A stretch of 64,000 bases of DNA from Stigmatella aurantiaca DW4/3-1. GTDB lineage: Bacteria > Myxococcota > Myxococcia > Myxococcales > Myxococcaceae. The translations under genes and the position numbers were made by a program. The stretch is taken from NCBI RefSeq assembly GCF_000165485.1, contig NC_014623.1, positions 7,086,893-7,150,892 of the forward strand, written 5' to 3'. A model generated the notes under the pieces. It had not been told where the DNA came from. It made no database searches and saw only the letters and a list, made by a program, of their open reading frames with translations. Every line of letters begins with the position of its first letter. The first letter of the stretch is position 1. Positions 26,001-34,300 of the stretch are shown piece by piece.

Positions 26001-26798
26001 TCAGTGGTCAAGCAGGGCAGCGGTCATCTCGGCGGCGCGCTCACGGCCAAACTGTTGCTTGAGACGCAGGAACAGGACCTCATCATAGATGAGTTTCACG
26101 CGGGTGGGCATCGTGGACGAAAATCCCAGTGCCTGAACAGGGCGGACATCGCCTTGAGCGAAAGCATCCAGCCCCTTCACGTCGACGAAGGAATGAACGA
26201 GATCTCGAAGATCCGATGACCTGCCCTTGTCGAGGGTTCCACTTCCATCCCCGGAGCGGCTGAGCTCTTGGGAGATCGCCTCCGTCGCGCGAACCAGGTA
26301 GTGCTCCTGTCCCCGGGCCGCGGCGGCCTTGAGCACCTCGATGGAGAAGACCCGTGCCTCGGCCTGGAAATCACGGAATGCCTCCTGGGCGAACGCGGGA
26401 TCGGTCAACGCCTTCGAGGCAATGTCCGCGCCCTGGGGCGAGTCCAGGATCTGGTTCACGAGGCGCTCACGGGTGACGTTCTGGTTGTAAAGCCCTTGAA
26501 CGGAGAGCATTTCCCGGTAGCGACTCAGCACCCCGCCCACGGCCTCCCGGGAGAATCCTCCGACGACGTCCGGCACTTCCGGCTCGGGGAGCTTTGCCAA
26601 CCTCTGGCGGGAGATGTCGGCGGCCTTTGCCTCCAGAAGGGCCTCGTTCTGGGCGCGCAAGGTCGCTGGCGGCGCGTCCTGAACAGATGGCTCTTGCGGG
26701 CTCGATGCGTCCGGTAGCAGGGGCAGCATGAGGCTGGCCCCGAGCACTGCCGCGGCGACGGAGATCAATCCCCAGCGCCCAAGCTTTCTGTCGGACAT
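26001..26798 (-). CDS. membrane-anchored helical protein (copy A)
   Basis: 265 residues. A signal-anchor helix at ~12-30 ('ISVAAAVLGASLMLPLL') is followed by a helical domain related to copy B along its length ('GGFSREAVGGVLSRYREM', 'ILDSPQGADIASKALTD'). No recognised family. The ATG at 26798 is chosen over the one 5 codons earlier because GGAGAGG is placed for it. It lies 88 bp after Hint A and 6 nt before the subtilase-like A gene. Confidence 0.6.
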   Translation of the reverse strand: MSDRKLGRWGLISVAAAVLGASLMLPLLPDASSPQEPSVQDAPPATLRAQNEALLEAKAADISRQRLAKLPEPEVPDVVGGFSREAVGGVLSRYREMLSVQGLYNQNVTRERLVNQILDSPQGADIASKALTDPAFAQEAFRDFQAEARVFSIEVLKAAAARGQEHYLVRATEAISQELSRSGDGSGTLDKGRSSDLRDLVHSFVDVKGLDAFAQGDVRPVQALGFSSTMPTRVKLIYDEVLFLRLKQQFGRERAAEMTAALLDH

Positions 26799-26885
26799 GC
26801 TCAGCCTCTCCATGGAAACAGACCCCCCGCGAGGCGGCGAAAAACCACCGCACTCGCTGGGGCCCTTGCGTCAGGTGAGCGGCTG

Positions 26886-27812
26886 TTAGCGGCGGATGGA
26901 AATCGCGCCGAGCTCACTGCTCAGTTGGTTCTGCCACGCCAGGTCGCCCACCAGCACGCCCTCGGCGGCGATGATGTGGCCCTGCTTGCTCTGAGTATCC
27001 ACCTCGAAGTTGAACACCTCCCGCTTGGTGCGTTCGAAGGAGATGGTGTTGACCCTCACCGTGGACCCATCCAGCCCGACGAACTCAGCACCCGCGCTCA
27101 GGGTCTTGGCTTCCACAACCCGTCCATCGCTCAGCAGCATGCCGTGGTTTTGCGTCACCTTCAGATCACGCCCGTTGCTCAGGCTGAAGACGTAGAGGGC
27201 CGGCAGTTCCTTGCCATGCGTGAGCGCCTTGACGGACTGCGACTTCATACCGGGCCTGCTCAGCTTCGACGTCTCGTCCAAGGACACCAGCTTCGTGTCC
27301 TTCGTGACATCCTTGGCGGCAATCCACTTGTTGGAGGCCCCATTCACGCTCTCGGTGAGGATGAGCGCATTGGCCTCGAAGCAGCCGCACTTGCAGATGG
27401 CGCCGATCTGGTTGTGGCGGTCCACCACCGGGTAGTAACCGTTGGCCAGACCCCAGTTATACGCCGCCGTGGTGATGAGTTGCATGGAAAGGGCGTAGCT
27501 GAGATCGGCGTTGCACTGGGCCTGCGAGGCCGCCCCCGAGCAGCGGCCTTCGTTGGATCCCGCGAGACTCTGGAAAGTTGCCAGGCTCATCCCGGGCTCT
27601 GTGCCGCCGCCCCCACCCCCGCCCCCGCCCCCTCCTCCACCACAGTTCTTGCCCATCCCCAGCTGTTGCTCCGCCTCACAAGGCATCTGGTAGAGGTCTT
27701 GCTGAGCGCCAGAGAGGGTTTCGTCCTCGCTGGTTCCCGGCCCCTGATCGCAACCCACGGTTGTAAGGCTCAGACCTAGGCAAACAGCCAATGTCGCCAG
27801 ACTACGTTCCAT
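26886..27812 (-). CDS. Hint-domain lipoprotein (copy A) with poly-Gly linker
   Basis: 308 residues; lipobox 'LTTVGC' (Cys21). A 13-Gly run (58-70) links the anchor to the domain shared with copy C ('YNWGLANGYYPVVDR', 'AICKCGCF'). The Hint domain starts at Cys144 ('CFEANALIL'), with 'TQNH' (220-223), 'SAGAEFVGLDG', 'REVFNFEV' and 'IIAAEGVLVGDLAWQ', then 16 residues to the end. It lacks the C-terminal Asn and +1 nucleophile of true inteins. GGAG 6-9 nt before ATG 27812 selects this start. It heads the unit Hint A - helical A - subtilase-like A - small lipoprotein. Confidence 0.8.
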   Translation of the reverse strand: MERSLATLAVCLGLSLTTVGCDQGPGTSEDETLSGAQQDLYQMPCEAEQQLGMGKNCGGGGGGGGGGGGGTEPGMSLATFQSLAGSNEGRCSGAASQAQCNADLSYALSMQLITTAAYNWGLANGYYPVVDRHNQIGAICKCGCFEANALILTESVNGASNKWIAAKDVTKDTKLVSLDETSKLSRPGMKSQSVKALTHGKELPALYVFSLSNGRDLKVTQNHGMLLSDGRVVEAKTLSAGAEFVGLDGSTVRVNTISFERTKREVFNFEVDTQSKQGHIIAAEGVLVGDLAWQNQLSSELGAISIRR

Positions 27813-27931
27813 GTGAGACTCCATATGACGGCTTGAGATTGAGTGGCCGATGCGCCCCCTTTTCGCTCCGCTGCGGGAGGGCACCTCTACCAATGGATGT
27901 GGAGTGTTCCAGGGTGTCGCCTTCTTCCTGA

Positions 27932-27961
27932 ATTACACCCTAAGTCCTAGTTGGTTTGCAA
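27932..27961 (-). promoter_or_regulatory. candidate promoter of the Hint A unit
   Basis: TTGCAA (-35), 18-bp spacer and TGTAAT (-10) on the minus strand, giving a leader of about 113 nt before Hint A. Confidence 0.4.
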
Positions 27962-28068
27962 GCCGAATCTCATTTTACCACCACACGGTACTCCTAAGCC
28001 TTCTGCGGCACAGTTCTGGGATTGGGCTCTGTCCTTCGGGTTTTGCTTCCGCCTTGGCGCCGCTGAGT

Positions 28069-28908
28069 TCACGGCGCGGCTGCAAGGCTCTGGCGGAAGA
28101 GACCGTCGACCAGATCGAAGACCGTCTGCGCGTGCTCGCGGAAGGGCAAGGGTTTCGTGCGCCCCTTGAGGACGAAGGCGCCCGCGGGGAGTTCTGGAAT
28201 GCGCGCTGCGGCAAGCACGCGCCGGGCCCCTTCCCTTGGATGGGCGAAGAAGAAGCGGGAGATGGGAAGGAGCCAGAACGGCATCCCCGCACTGCCAGTC
28301 ATCGGTGTGCGGTTGCCGCCTGGGCAGACGCTCACCATCTGGATGCCGTCGCGGACAAAAGCTTCCGCGCTCGCTTCGGTCCAGAGGGACAGCGCGAGTT
28401 TCGATGCCGCGTAGGGGCCAAAGAGCTTCCGGTAGTTCGAGGGGCGAAGAAGCTCGTCGGGATGAAACCGCTTCACCGTCAGGAGCGCGTTGGACGAGAC
28501 GTTGACGACCCGCGCCCCCGCGCGTGCGAGGAGCGGTCGCAGCCGCTGCGTCAGGACGTAGGGCGCGACGGTGTTGACTTCGAAGTTCAGTTCGCGCCCC
28601 TGGGCCGAGAACTGGAGCGTTGCGGGAGCGACACCGGCGTTGTTGAAGAGCACGTCGAGGCGCTTCTCGTGGCGGAGGATGGCTTCGGCCCCTTGACGCA
28701 GGCTGGCTTCGTTGGAGAGATCCGCGGGGTAGTAGCGCAACCGGCCTTCCTTCAGGGCGCGGACCAGTTCGGGCTCTGTCCCGAACGGCCGCCTCATGAG
28801 GGCGACGACGTGGGCCCCCTCGGCGAGAAGCTGCAGCGTCAGTTGTAGGCCGATGCCGGACCCGGCGCCGGTCACCATCATCGTCTTTGCGGAAGCATTG
28901 GTATCCAT
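28069..28908 (-). CDS. short-chain dehydrogenase/reductase
   Basis: 279 residues, classical SDR with a long C-terminus. The cofactor site is 'TGAGSGIG', with 'NNAG' at strand 4. The catalytic residues are Ser in 'VNVSS' and 'YAASK' for the Tyr-Lys pair. 'SVCPGG' replaces the usual PG loop. A basic residue after strand 2 ('LMRRPFG') favours NADP(H). The ATG at 28908 is 54 codons inside the longest frame and gives the normal start. It is divergent from the HxlR regulator with 51 bp between, a common layout in which the regulator controls the reductase. Substrate unknown. Confidence 0.88.
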   Translation of the reverse strand: MDTNASAKTMMVTGAGSGIGLQLTLQLLAEGAHVVALMRRPFGTEPELVRALKEGRLRYYPADLSNEASLRQGAEAILRHEKRLDVLFNNAGVAPATLQFSAQGRELNFEVNTVAPYVLTQRLRPLLARAGARVVNVSSNALLTVKRFHPDELLRPSNYRKLFGPYAASKLALSLWTEASAEAFVRDGIQMVSVCPGGNRTPMTGSAGMPFWLLPISRFFFAHPREGARRVLAAARIPELPAGAFVLKGRTKPLPFREHAQTVFDLVDGLFRQSLAAAP

Positions 28909-28959
28909 TGGAGACTTAAGCTCTCCTGGAAACCATCTGCTCGACAAGGAGGCACTTTT

Positions 28960-29355
28960 TTGAAACCAGCCAGCCAGTACCTTCCGCCCGACGTGTGCCG
29001 GGAAGTGGGGCGAGTACTCGATTGCATCGGGGACAAGTGGAGTGTGCTCGTGATGCGGCTGCTCGCCCAACGCAGCCAGCGCTTCAGTGAGCTGCGCCGC
29101 TGCATCAGTGGCGTGTCGCAGAAGATGCTGACCGCGACGCTGCGCAAGCTCGAGCGCAACGGCTTCATCACCCGCAAGGTGACCCCCACGGTTCCCGCCC
29201 GCGTCGACTACGCGTTGTCCGCGCTGGGACGTGACGTGATGGTTCCCATCGATGCCCTCGCGAGCTGGGCGCTCGCGAACCAGCAGAAGGTCACGCGGGC
29301 GAGGAGCACGTACGACGCCCGCGCCAGCCGTGACACCCCGCTTGCGCGCCGATGA
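28960..29355 (+). CDS. HxlR/MarR-like transcriptional regulator
   Basis: 131 residues. HxlR winged-helix signature 'CIGDKWSVLVMRLLAQ', 'RFSELRRCISGVSQKMLTATLRKLERNGFI' and wing 'RVDYALSALG'. Members act as dimers sensing aldehydes or oxidants and usually control the neighbouring reductase, here the divergent SDR. The start is TTG at 28960, supported by AAGGAGG 7 nt upstream; no better ATG exists. The first ~12 residues include a Cys before the HTH (DVCREV), typical of redox-sensing HxlR proteins. Confidence 0.88.
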   Translation: MKPASQYLPPDVCREVGRVLDCIGDKWSVLVMRLLAQRSQRFSELRRCISGVSQKMLTATLRKLERNGFITRKVTPTVPARVDYALSALGRDVMVPIDALASWALANQQKVTRARSTYDARASRDTPLARR

Positions 29356-29642
29356 GTCTCATCGCTCCGGCCGGCTTCAACAGACCCCGCTTGAAGGGCC
29401 CCGAGCCCTTCCACGTCAGTAAGCCGGGGCCCGGCATCCCCGTCAAGGAGCCGCTCAAGTCCATCTCGATGGAGGAGACCTTGCAGTTCTGCAAGGCCGT
29501 GAGGACCGAGGAGCGGCGCGGCATGTGCGCGCAGGACGGGGCCGCCACCGGCGAGCCGGGCTTGGTCACCGCGTTCGTGACGGCGGAGGCGCTGGAGGCC
29601 CAGCAGGCCCGGTCCTGTTGGGCCCGAAGGACCACGAGGTAG
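29352..29642 (+). CDS. hypothetical protein
   Basis: 96 residues. The ATG overlaps the HxlR stop by 4 nt and third positions are G/C-rich, which supports coding. The sequence is Pro-rich at first ('GPEPFHVSKPGPGIP') then helical ('MEETLQFCKAVRTEERRGMC'). It has no recognised family. Overlapping minus-strand frames exist here, so this call is tentative. Confidence 0.4.
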   Translation: MSLIAPAGFNRPRLKGPEPFHVSKPGPGIPVKEPLKSISMEETLQFCKAVRTEERRGMCAQDGAATGEPGLVTAFVTAEALEAQQARSCWARRTTR

Positions 29643-29753
29643 CTCACCATCAGGCAATCCATGGTGGTGGCAACTGGCGTCTGGGACGCACGTGGTCCGG
29701 CGAGGTGAGATGCTGACCGACATTCCGATGAACTTCACCCCATGGAGCGGGCG

Positions 29754-29866
29754 ATGACCGACGGACGTTCATGGCAGGGCAACTGGAAGACCCGCCTGTA
29801 TGAGCGGGTCCGCGAACGCGGCTACGGCTCGATCACTGCCTTCGCCGAAGCACGTCCCACCTCTTA
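29754..29866 (+). pseudogene. 5' fragment of a truncated gene
   Basis: An ATG with GGAG upstream opens a protein-like start (MTDGRSWQGNWKTRLYERVR and 'GYGSITAFAEARPT'), after which the frame reads nonsense over the 3' end of the kinase gene on the other strand. It looks like the first ~38 codons of a cytosolic helical protein whose remainder was lost when the kinase region was joined here. Confidence 0.4.
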
Positions 29867-29882
29867 TCCGGGTAGGTTCTGT

Positions 29883-31229
29883 TTATTGTTTGTCCGAGGT
29901 GCTGGGACGCGGCGGGGCAGGCACTGGGTAGTAACAGGCATCTTTCCAGGCGTACCCCTCTCCGCAGGGCGGTGCTGTTCGCGCGACTTCGATCCAGCAG
30001 CCCCCCCTGATATTGATTTCGGGGCGCGGACACGGCGGACGACGTTGGCCCGGTAACGGTTCCTTGGGCATGTCGAGGCTCAACCCACCGGGTTTGAACT
30101 CCGATTCCTCGCCGGGCACTGCGGATTCCTCCACGGCGGCATCTGCCACTCCGCCGGTTCCTCCATCGCTCATCCCTAGTGGGAAGGGACCCAGTCCCCC
30201 CAGGTTCACGTGTCCAGCCCCCCAGACGAGGAGCCCAACAGCCAGGGCGAGGCCCCCCGCGGGCAGAATGCCCCCCTGGCGAAGCAGGGCGGCCGGTAAA
30301 GCCGTGTCTATCGAGGGCTCAGACGGGCGCCTCCAGCGCGTGGACTCGTTGGATTCAGCTCCTGCCTCCACCAGCGCCTCCATGGCCGCGGCCAACTCGG
30401 CGGCGGTGCCTCGGTCCTGGGGATTGTCGGAGAGCATGCGGAGGATGAGGGCGTCGAACTCAGGGGGCAGCGGGGTCAGTCTGCCAGGAGGCACCCGCAC
30501 CTCCAGGGTATCGCGTCCCTCGTCTCCTGCGATGGAGGGGTCTGTCGCGATCGGTGGGTAGACTCCCGTGCACAGCCGGTAGGCCGTGACGCCCAGCGCA
30601 TACACATCATCCGCCGGTGTGGCGTCATAGCGGGGAACCCTCGAATGGCGGTGGTTCCAATGAAACCGCAGCGCTTGAGGACTGCGGTAAATCCGCGTGC
30701 CCGGAGCCAACAGCCCCTCCGTGAGCAGCGGAGCCCCCCTCCAAGTGCCGCACCCGAAGTCCATGAGGAAGGCCCGTCCCTCGGGGCTCACCATCATGTT
30801 GTCCCCCTTAATATCCCGATGGAGCCCCTGCCCCGCGTGGGTGGCGGCCAGGGCCCGCGCCACCTGCGCCAGCACCCACAGCATCTGGCTCGGCGTGGGC
30901 GCGTGCTTTTCTGCCCACTCGTACAGCCGGGCCCCTTCCACCCACTGCATCACCACATAAGGGTGCTTCTCCCGCCCGGGGCCTCCTTTCCAGGTTCCCT
31001 GCCCCAGGAGGCGAGGCACACCGGGGTGCTGAATCCGGGTCAGCAGCTCCGCCTCGCGGCCGAAGCGCCAATCGTTCGGGTGCCGAGCCAGCTTGAGGGC
31101 CACCGGCGGGCCCTCGGTCTGCCCTCTCCGGTGGGCGCGATAAACGGCCCCATAGGAGCCGTAGCCCGCACGCCAGTCCACCTGCCAGGCGCCCAACACC
31201 GTCCCCTGGGGAAGCGCTTCTGGAAACAA
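29883..31229 (-). CDS. membrane-anchored Ser/Thr protein kinase (Hanks type)
   Basis: 448 residues. Kinase domain ~10-285: Gly-rich loop 'GYGSYGAVYRA', Lys in 'VALKLARH', catalytic loop 'LHRDIKGDN', 'DFGCG' in place of DFGxA, and 'APGTRIYRSPQALRF' as P+1 loop. All catalytic residues are present. A single membrane helix (~320-340, 'GGLALAVGLLVWGAGHV') is followed by a short Pro/Cys-rich outer segment (four Cys in the last ~55 residues). It is one of the many eukaryotic-like kinases of myxobacteria; targets unknown. The start is TTG with AGGAGGTG upstream. Divergent from ileS (167 bp). Confidence 0.88.
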   Translation of the reverse strand: MFPEALPQGTVLGAWQVDWRAGYGSYGAVYRAHRRGQTEGPPVALKLARHPNDWRFGREAELLTRIQHPGVPRLLGQGTWKGGPGREKHPYVVMQWVEGARLYEWAEKHAPTPSQMLWVLAQVARALAATHAGQGLHRDIKGDNMMVSPEGRAFLMDFGCGTWRGAPLLTEGLLAPGTRIYRSPQALRFHWNHRHSRVPRYDATPADDVYALGVTAYRLCTGVYPPIATDPSIAGDEGRDTLEVRVPPGRLTPLPPEFDALILRMLSDNPQDRGTAAELAAAMEALVEAGAESNESTRWRRPSEPSIDTALPAALLRQGGILPAGGLALAVGLLVWGAGHVNLGGLGPFPLGMSDGGTGGVADAAVEESAVPGEESEFKPGGLSLDMPKEPLPGQRRPPCPRPEINIRGGCWIEVARTAPPCGEGYAWKDACYYPVPAPPRPSTSDKQ

Positions 31230-31396
31230 CTCGTCCGTGGCTCACCTCCTGGCCCTGGGAAGCACACCGGCCTTTTCCCCCTCCACACTACCCTGTGGGT
31301 CATGTCCCGTCAGCACTCCCGTCCGGGTTGGCTCGTCCCTTCGCCTCGCACGAAAGGGCCCACACCGGCACGGCAGGTGGTATCACTCACCCTGTC

Positions 31397-34300
31397 ATGT
31401 CCCAGCCCCCTGCCCCGCTGTTCGCCACGGTCCCCAACGAGATCGACTTCCCCGCTGACGAGCGCCGCACCCTCGCCTTCTGGAAGGAGCGCCGCATCTT
31501 CGAGCAGACGCTCCAAGGACGGGACAACGCGCCCGCTTTCATCTTCTACGAGGGCCCCCCTACCGCCAACGGCCTGCCCCACAACGGCCACGTCCTCACC
31601 CGCGTCATCAAGGATCTCTTTCCCCGCTACAAGACGATGCGCGGCTTCCGCGTCCCCCGCAAAGCCGGCTGGGACACCCACGGCCTGCCCGTCGAAGTCG
31701 AGGTGGAAAAGGAGCTGCGCATCCACGGCAAGGCCGAGATCGAGCGCTACGGCGTCGAGCCCTTCACCCAGCGCTGCATCGAGTCCGTCTTCCGCTACAC
31801 CAACGAGTGGGAGCGGCTCACCGAGCGCATCGGCTTCTGGGTGGACCTCCCCGACGCCTACGTCACCTATCACCGCACCTATGTGGAGAGCGTCTGGTGG
31901 GCCCTCTCCGAGCTGTACCGCAAGGGCTTGCTCTACCAGGGCCACAAGGTCGTCTGGTGGTGGCCCCAGGGCGGCACCGCGCTCAGCTCCGGCGAGGTGG
32001 GCATGGGCTACCGCACGGTGGACGATCCCAGCGCCTACGTCGCCTTCCCACTGAAGGACGCCCCCGACACCGGGCTCCTCATCTGGACCACCACGCCCTG
32101 GACGCTCCCGTCCAACATGTTCGCCGCCGTCAACCCCTCCGTGGACTACGTCACCGTGGATGCCGGCGACCGCAAGCTCATCATCGCCGCCGCCCTGCGC
32201 GAGGAGCTGATCAAGAAGCTCAAGAAGGACCTGCCCGTCCTGGCCACCCAGAAGGGCAGCGCCCTCGTTGGCCAGCGCTACACCCCGCCCTATGACGTGT
32301 ATGCCCAGCGCGTGGGCAACACGGAGCTGCCGCTCAAGGGCGGAGGCACCGACGCGCCCGCCTGGCGCGTCATCGGCGCGGACTTCGTCACCCTGTCCAG
32401 CGGCACCGGCATCGTCCACATCGCCCCGGCCTTTGGTGAGGACGACTACAACGCCTTCCGCCAGGAGCGCACCCGCTTCGCCCAGCCCGACGCGCTGGAG
32501 CTGTTCTGCGCCATCCGCCCGGACGGCACCTTCTCCGAGGACTTCCCCCACCTCACCGGCCGCTTCGTGAAGGACGCGGACAAGGACATCCAGCGCGAGC
32601 TCAAGGAGCGCGGGCGGCTCGTCCTCGTCGAGCAATACCGCCACGAGTACCCCTTCTGCTGGCGCGCGGATGACGACCCGCTCATCCAGTTCGCCCGCCC
32701 CGCCTGGTACATCCGCACCACGTCCGTCAAGGACCAGGCCATCGCCAACAACCGTCAGGTGAACTGGGTCCCCGAGCACATCAAGGAGGGCCGCTTCGGC
32801 GACTTCCTCGCCAACAACGTGGACTGGGCCCTGTCCCGCGAGCGCTACTGGGGCACCCCCCTGCCCCTGTGGGTCCACTCGGAGACGGGCGAGGTGGAGG
32901 CCATCTCCTCGCTCCAGGCCCTGCGCGAGAAGCCCGGCAACAACCTCGCCGCCGTCGAGGCCGAGCTGAAGGAGTTCCTCACCCACAAGCCCGGCGCCAC
33001 CAGCAGCGAGCACCTCATCGTCCACAAGCCGTGGATCGACAAGGTCACCTTCGAGAAGCCCGGCACCCCAGGCCGCTTCGTCCGCGTGCCCGAGGTGGTG
33101 GACGTGTGGTTCGACTCGGGCTGCATGCCCTTCGCCCAGTGGGGCTACCCCCACGTGGCCGGTTCCCAGGAGAAGTTCGCCCAGGCCTTCCCCGCGGACT
33201 TCATCTCCGAGGCCATCGATCAGACGCGCGGGTGGTTCTACTCCCTGCTGATGATCGGCACGCTCATCTTCGACGAGGAGACCCAGCGCCGTCAGGGCCT
33301 GAGCCCCGTGCAGGGCTTCCCGCTCCCGTACAAGACCTGCATCGTCCTCGGGCACGTCTCCGACAAGGAGGGGAAGAAGGAGTCCAAGTCCAAGGGCAAC
33401 TACACCCCGCCGGAGATCATCCTCGACGAGGTCCGCATGGACTTCGCCGTGCTCGACGACAAGGCGGCGGGCGTCCCGGGCGTGGCCGGGGAGGCCCTCA
33501 TCGCCCGCGAGGACCTGGAGGGCCTGGACATCCAGGAGGGCGCCAAGGTGCAGCTCTTCCGTCCAGACGCCCCGGGCGTGGCCGTCACCGTCACCGTGAA
33601 GGTCCACAAGAAGCTCAAGCGGCGCGTGGTGCTGCTGGCCAAGAAGGAGCTGGAAGCCCTGGGCGTGGCCCCCTCCGCGCGCGGCGCGGACGTCATGCCG
33701 GTGGAGGTGCCCCGCCTGGCCCCCGCCGAGCGCGTGGTGCTCAAGGACCCGGCCAGCCGGGCCCCCGGCGCGGACGCCTTCCGCTGGTTCTTCTTCGCCG
33801 CCAGCCCCACCTGGTCCAACACCCGCCACTCGCTGAGCAACGTGCGGCTCCTGCAGAAGGACTTTCAGGTCAAGCTGCGCAACGTCTACTCGTTCTTCAC
33901 CATCTACGCGAACATCGACGGCTTCTCGCCCGCCACGGGCAACGCGGGCGCCACCGAGGCCCCCTGGCGCGCCATCCGCCAGAGCACCGGCTGGCGCGAG
34001 CCTTCCCAGCGCACGGTGCTGGACCGGTGGATCCTCTCCGAGGTGCAGCTCGCCCTGCGCGATGCCACCCGCTCGCTGGATGCCTACCAGGTCTACGAGG
34101 CCGCCCAGCGGCTGGTGTCGCTGGTGGATGCGCTCTCCAACTGGTACCTGCGCCGCAGCCGCGAGCGCTTCTGGGGACCGGGCCTCGAGCAGGACAAGCT
34201 GGATGCCTACTTCACCCTGTACGAGGCGCTCACCACCATCACCGCGCTGTCCGCCCCCTTCATCCCCTTCTTCGCGGAGGAGATGTGGGGCAACCTGGTG

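Noticed and set aside
19484-27812. Hint domains as classical inteins
   Set aside because: No C-terminal Asn with +1 nucleophile and no C-extein domain follow; no homing endonuclease is inserted.
28960-29355. HxlR start at a later ATG
   Set aside because: The TTG at 28960 has an AAGGAGG 7 nt upstream and gives the expected N-terminal Cys before the DNA-binding domain.
29208-29738. Minus-strand 176-codon frame opposite the HxlR gene and its follower
   Set aside because: Overlaps the well-supported HxlR gene and has shadow-like composition.
31230-31396. T-box or other riboswitch before ileS
   Set aside because: No T-box sequence, specifier stem or terminator/antiterminator pair was seen; the region is short and shared with the divergent kinase.
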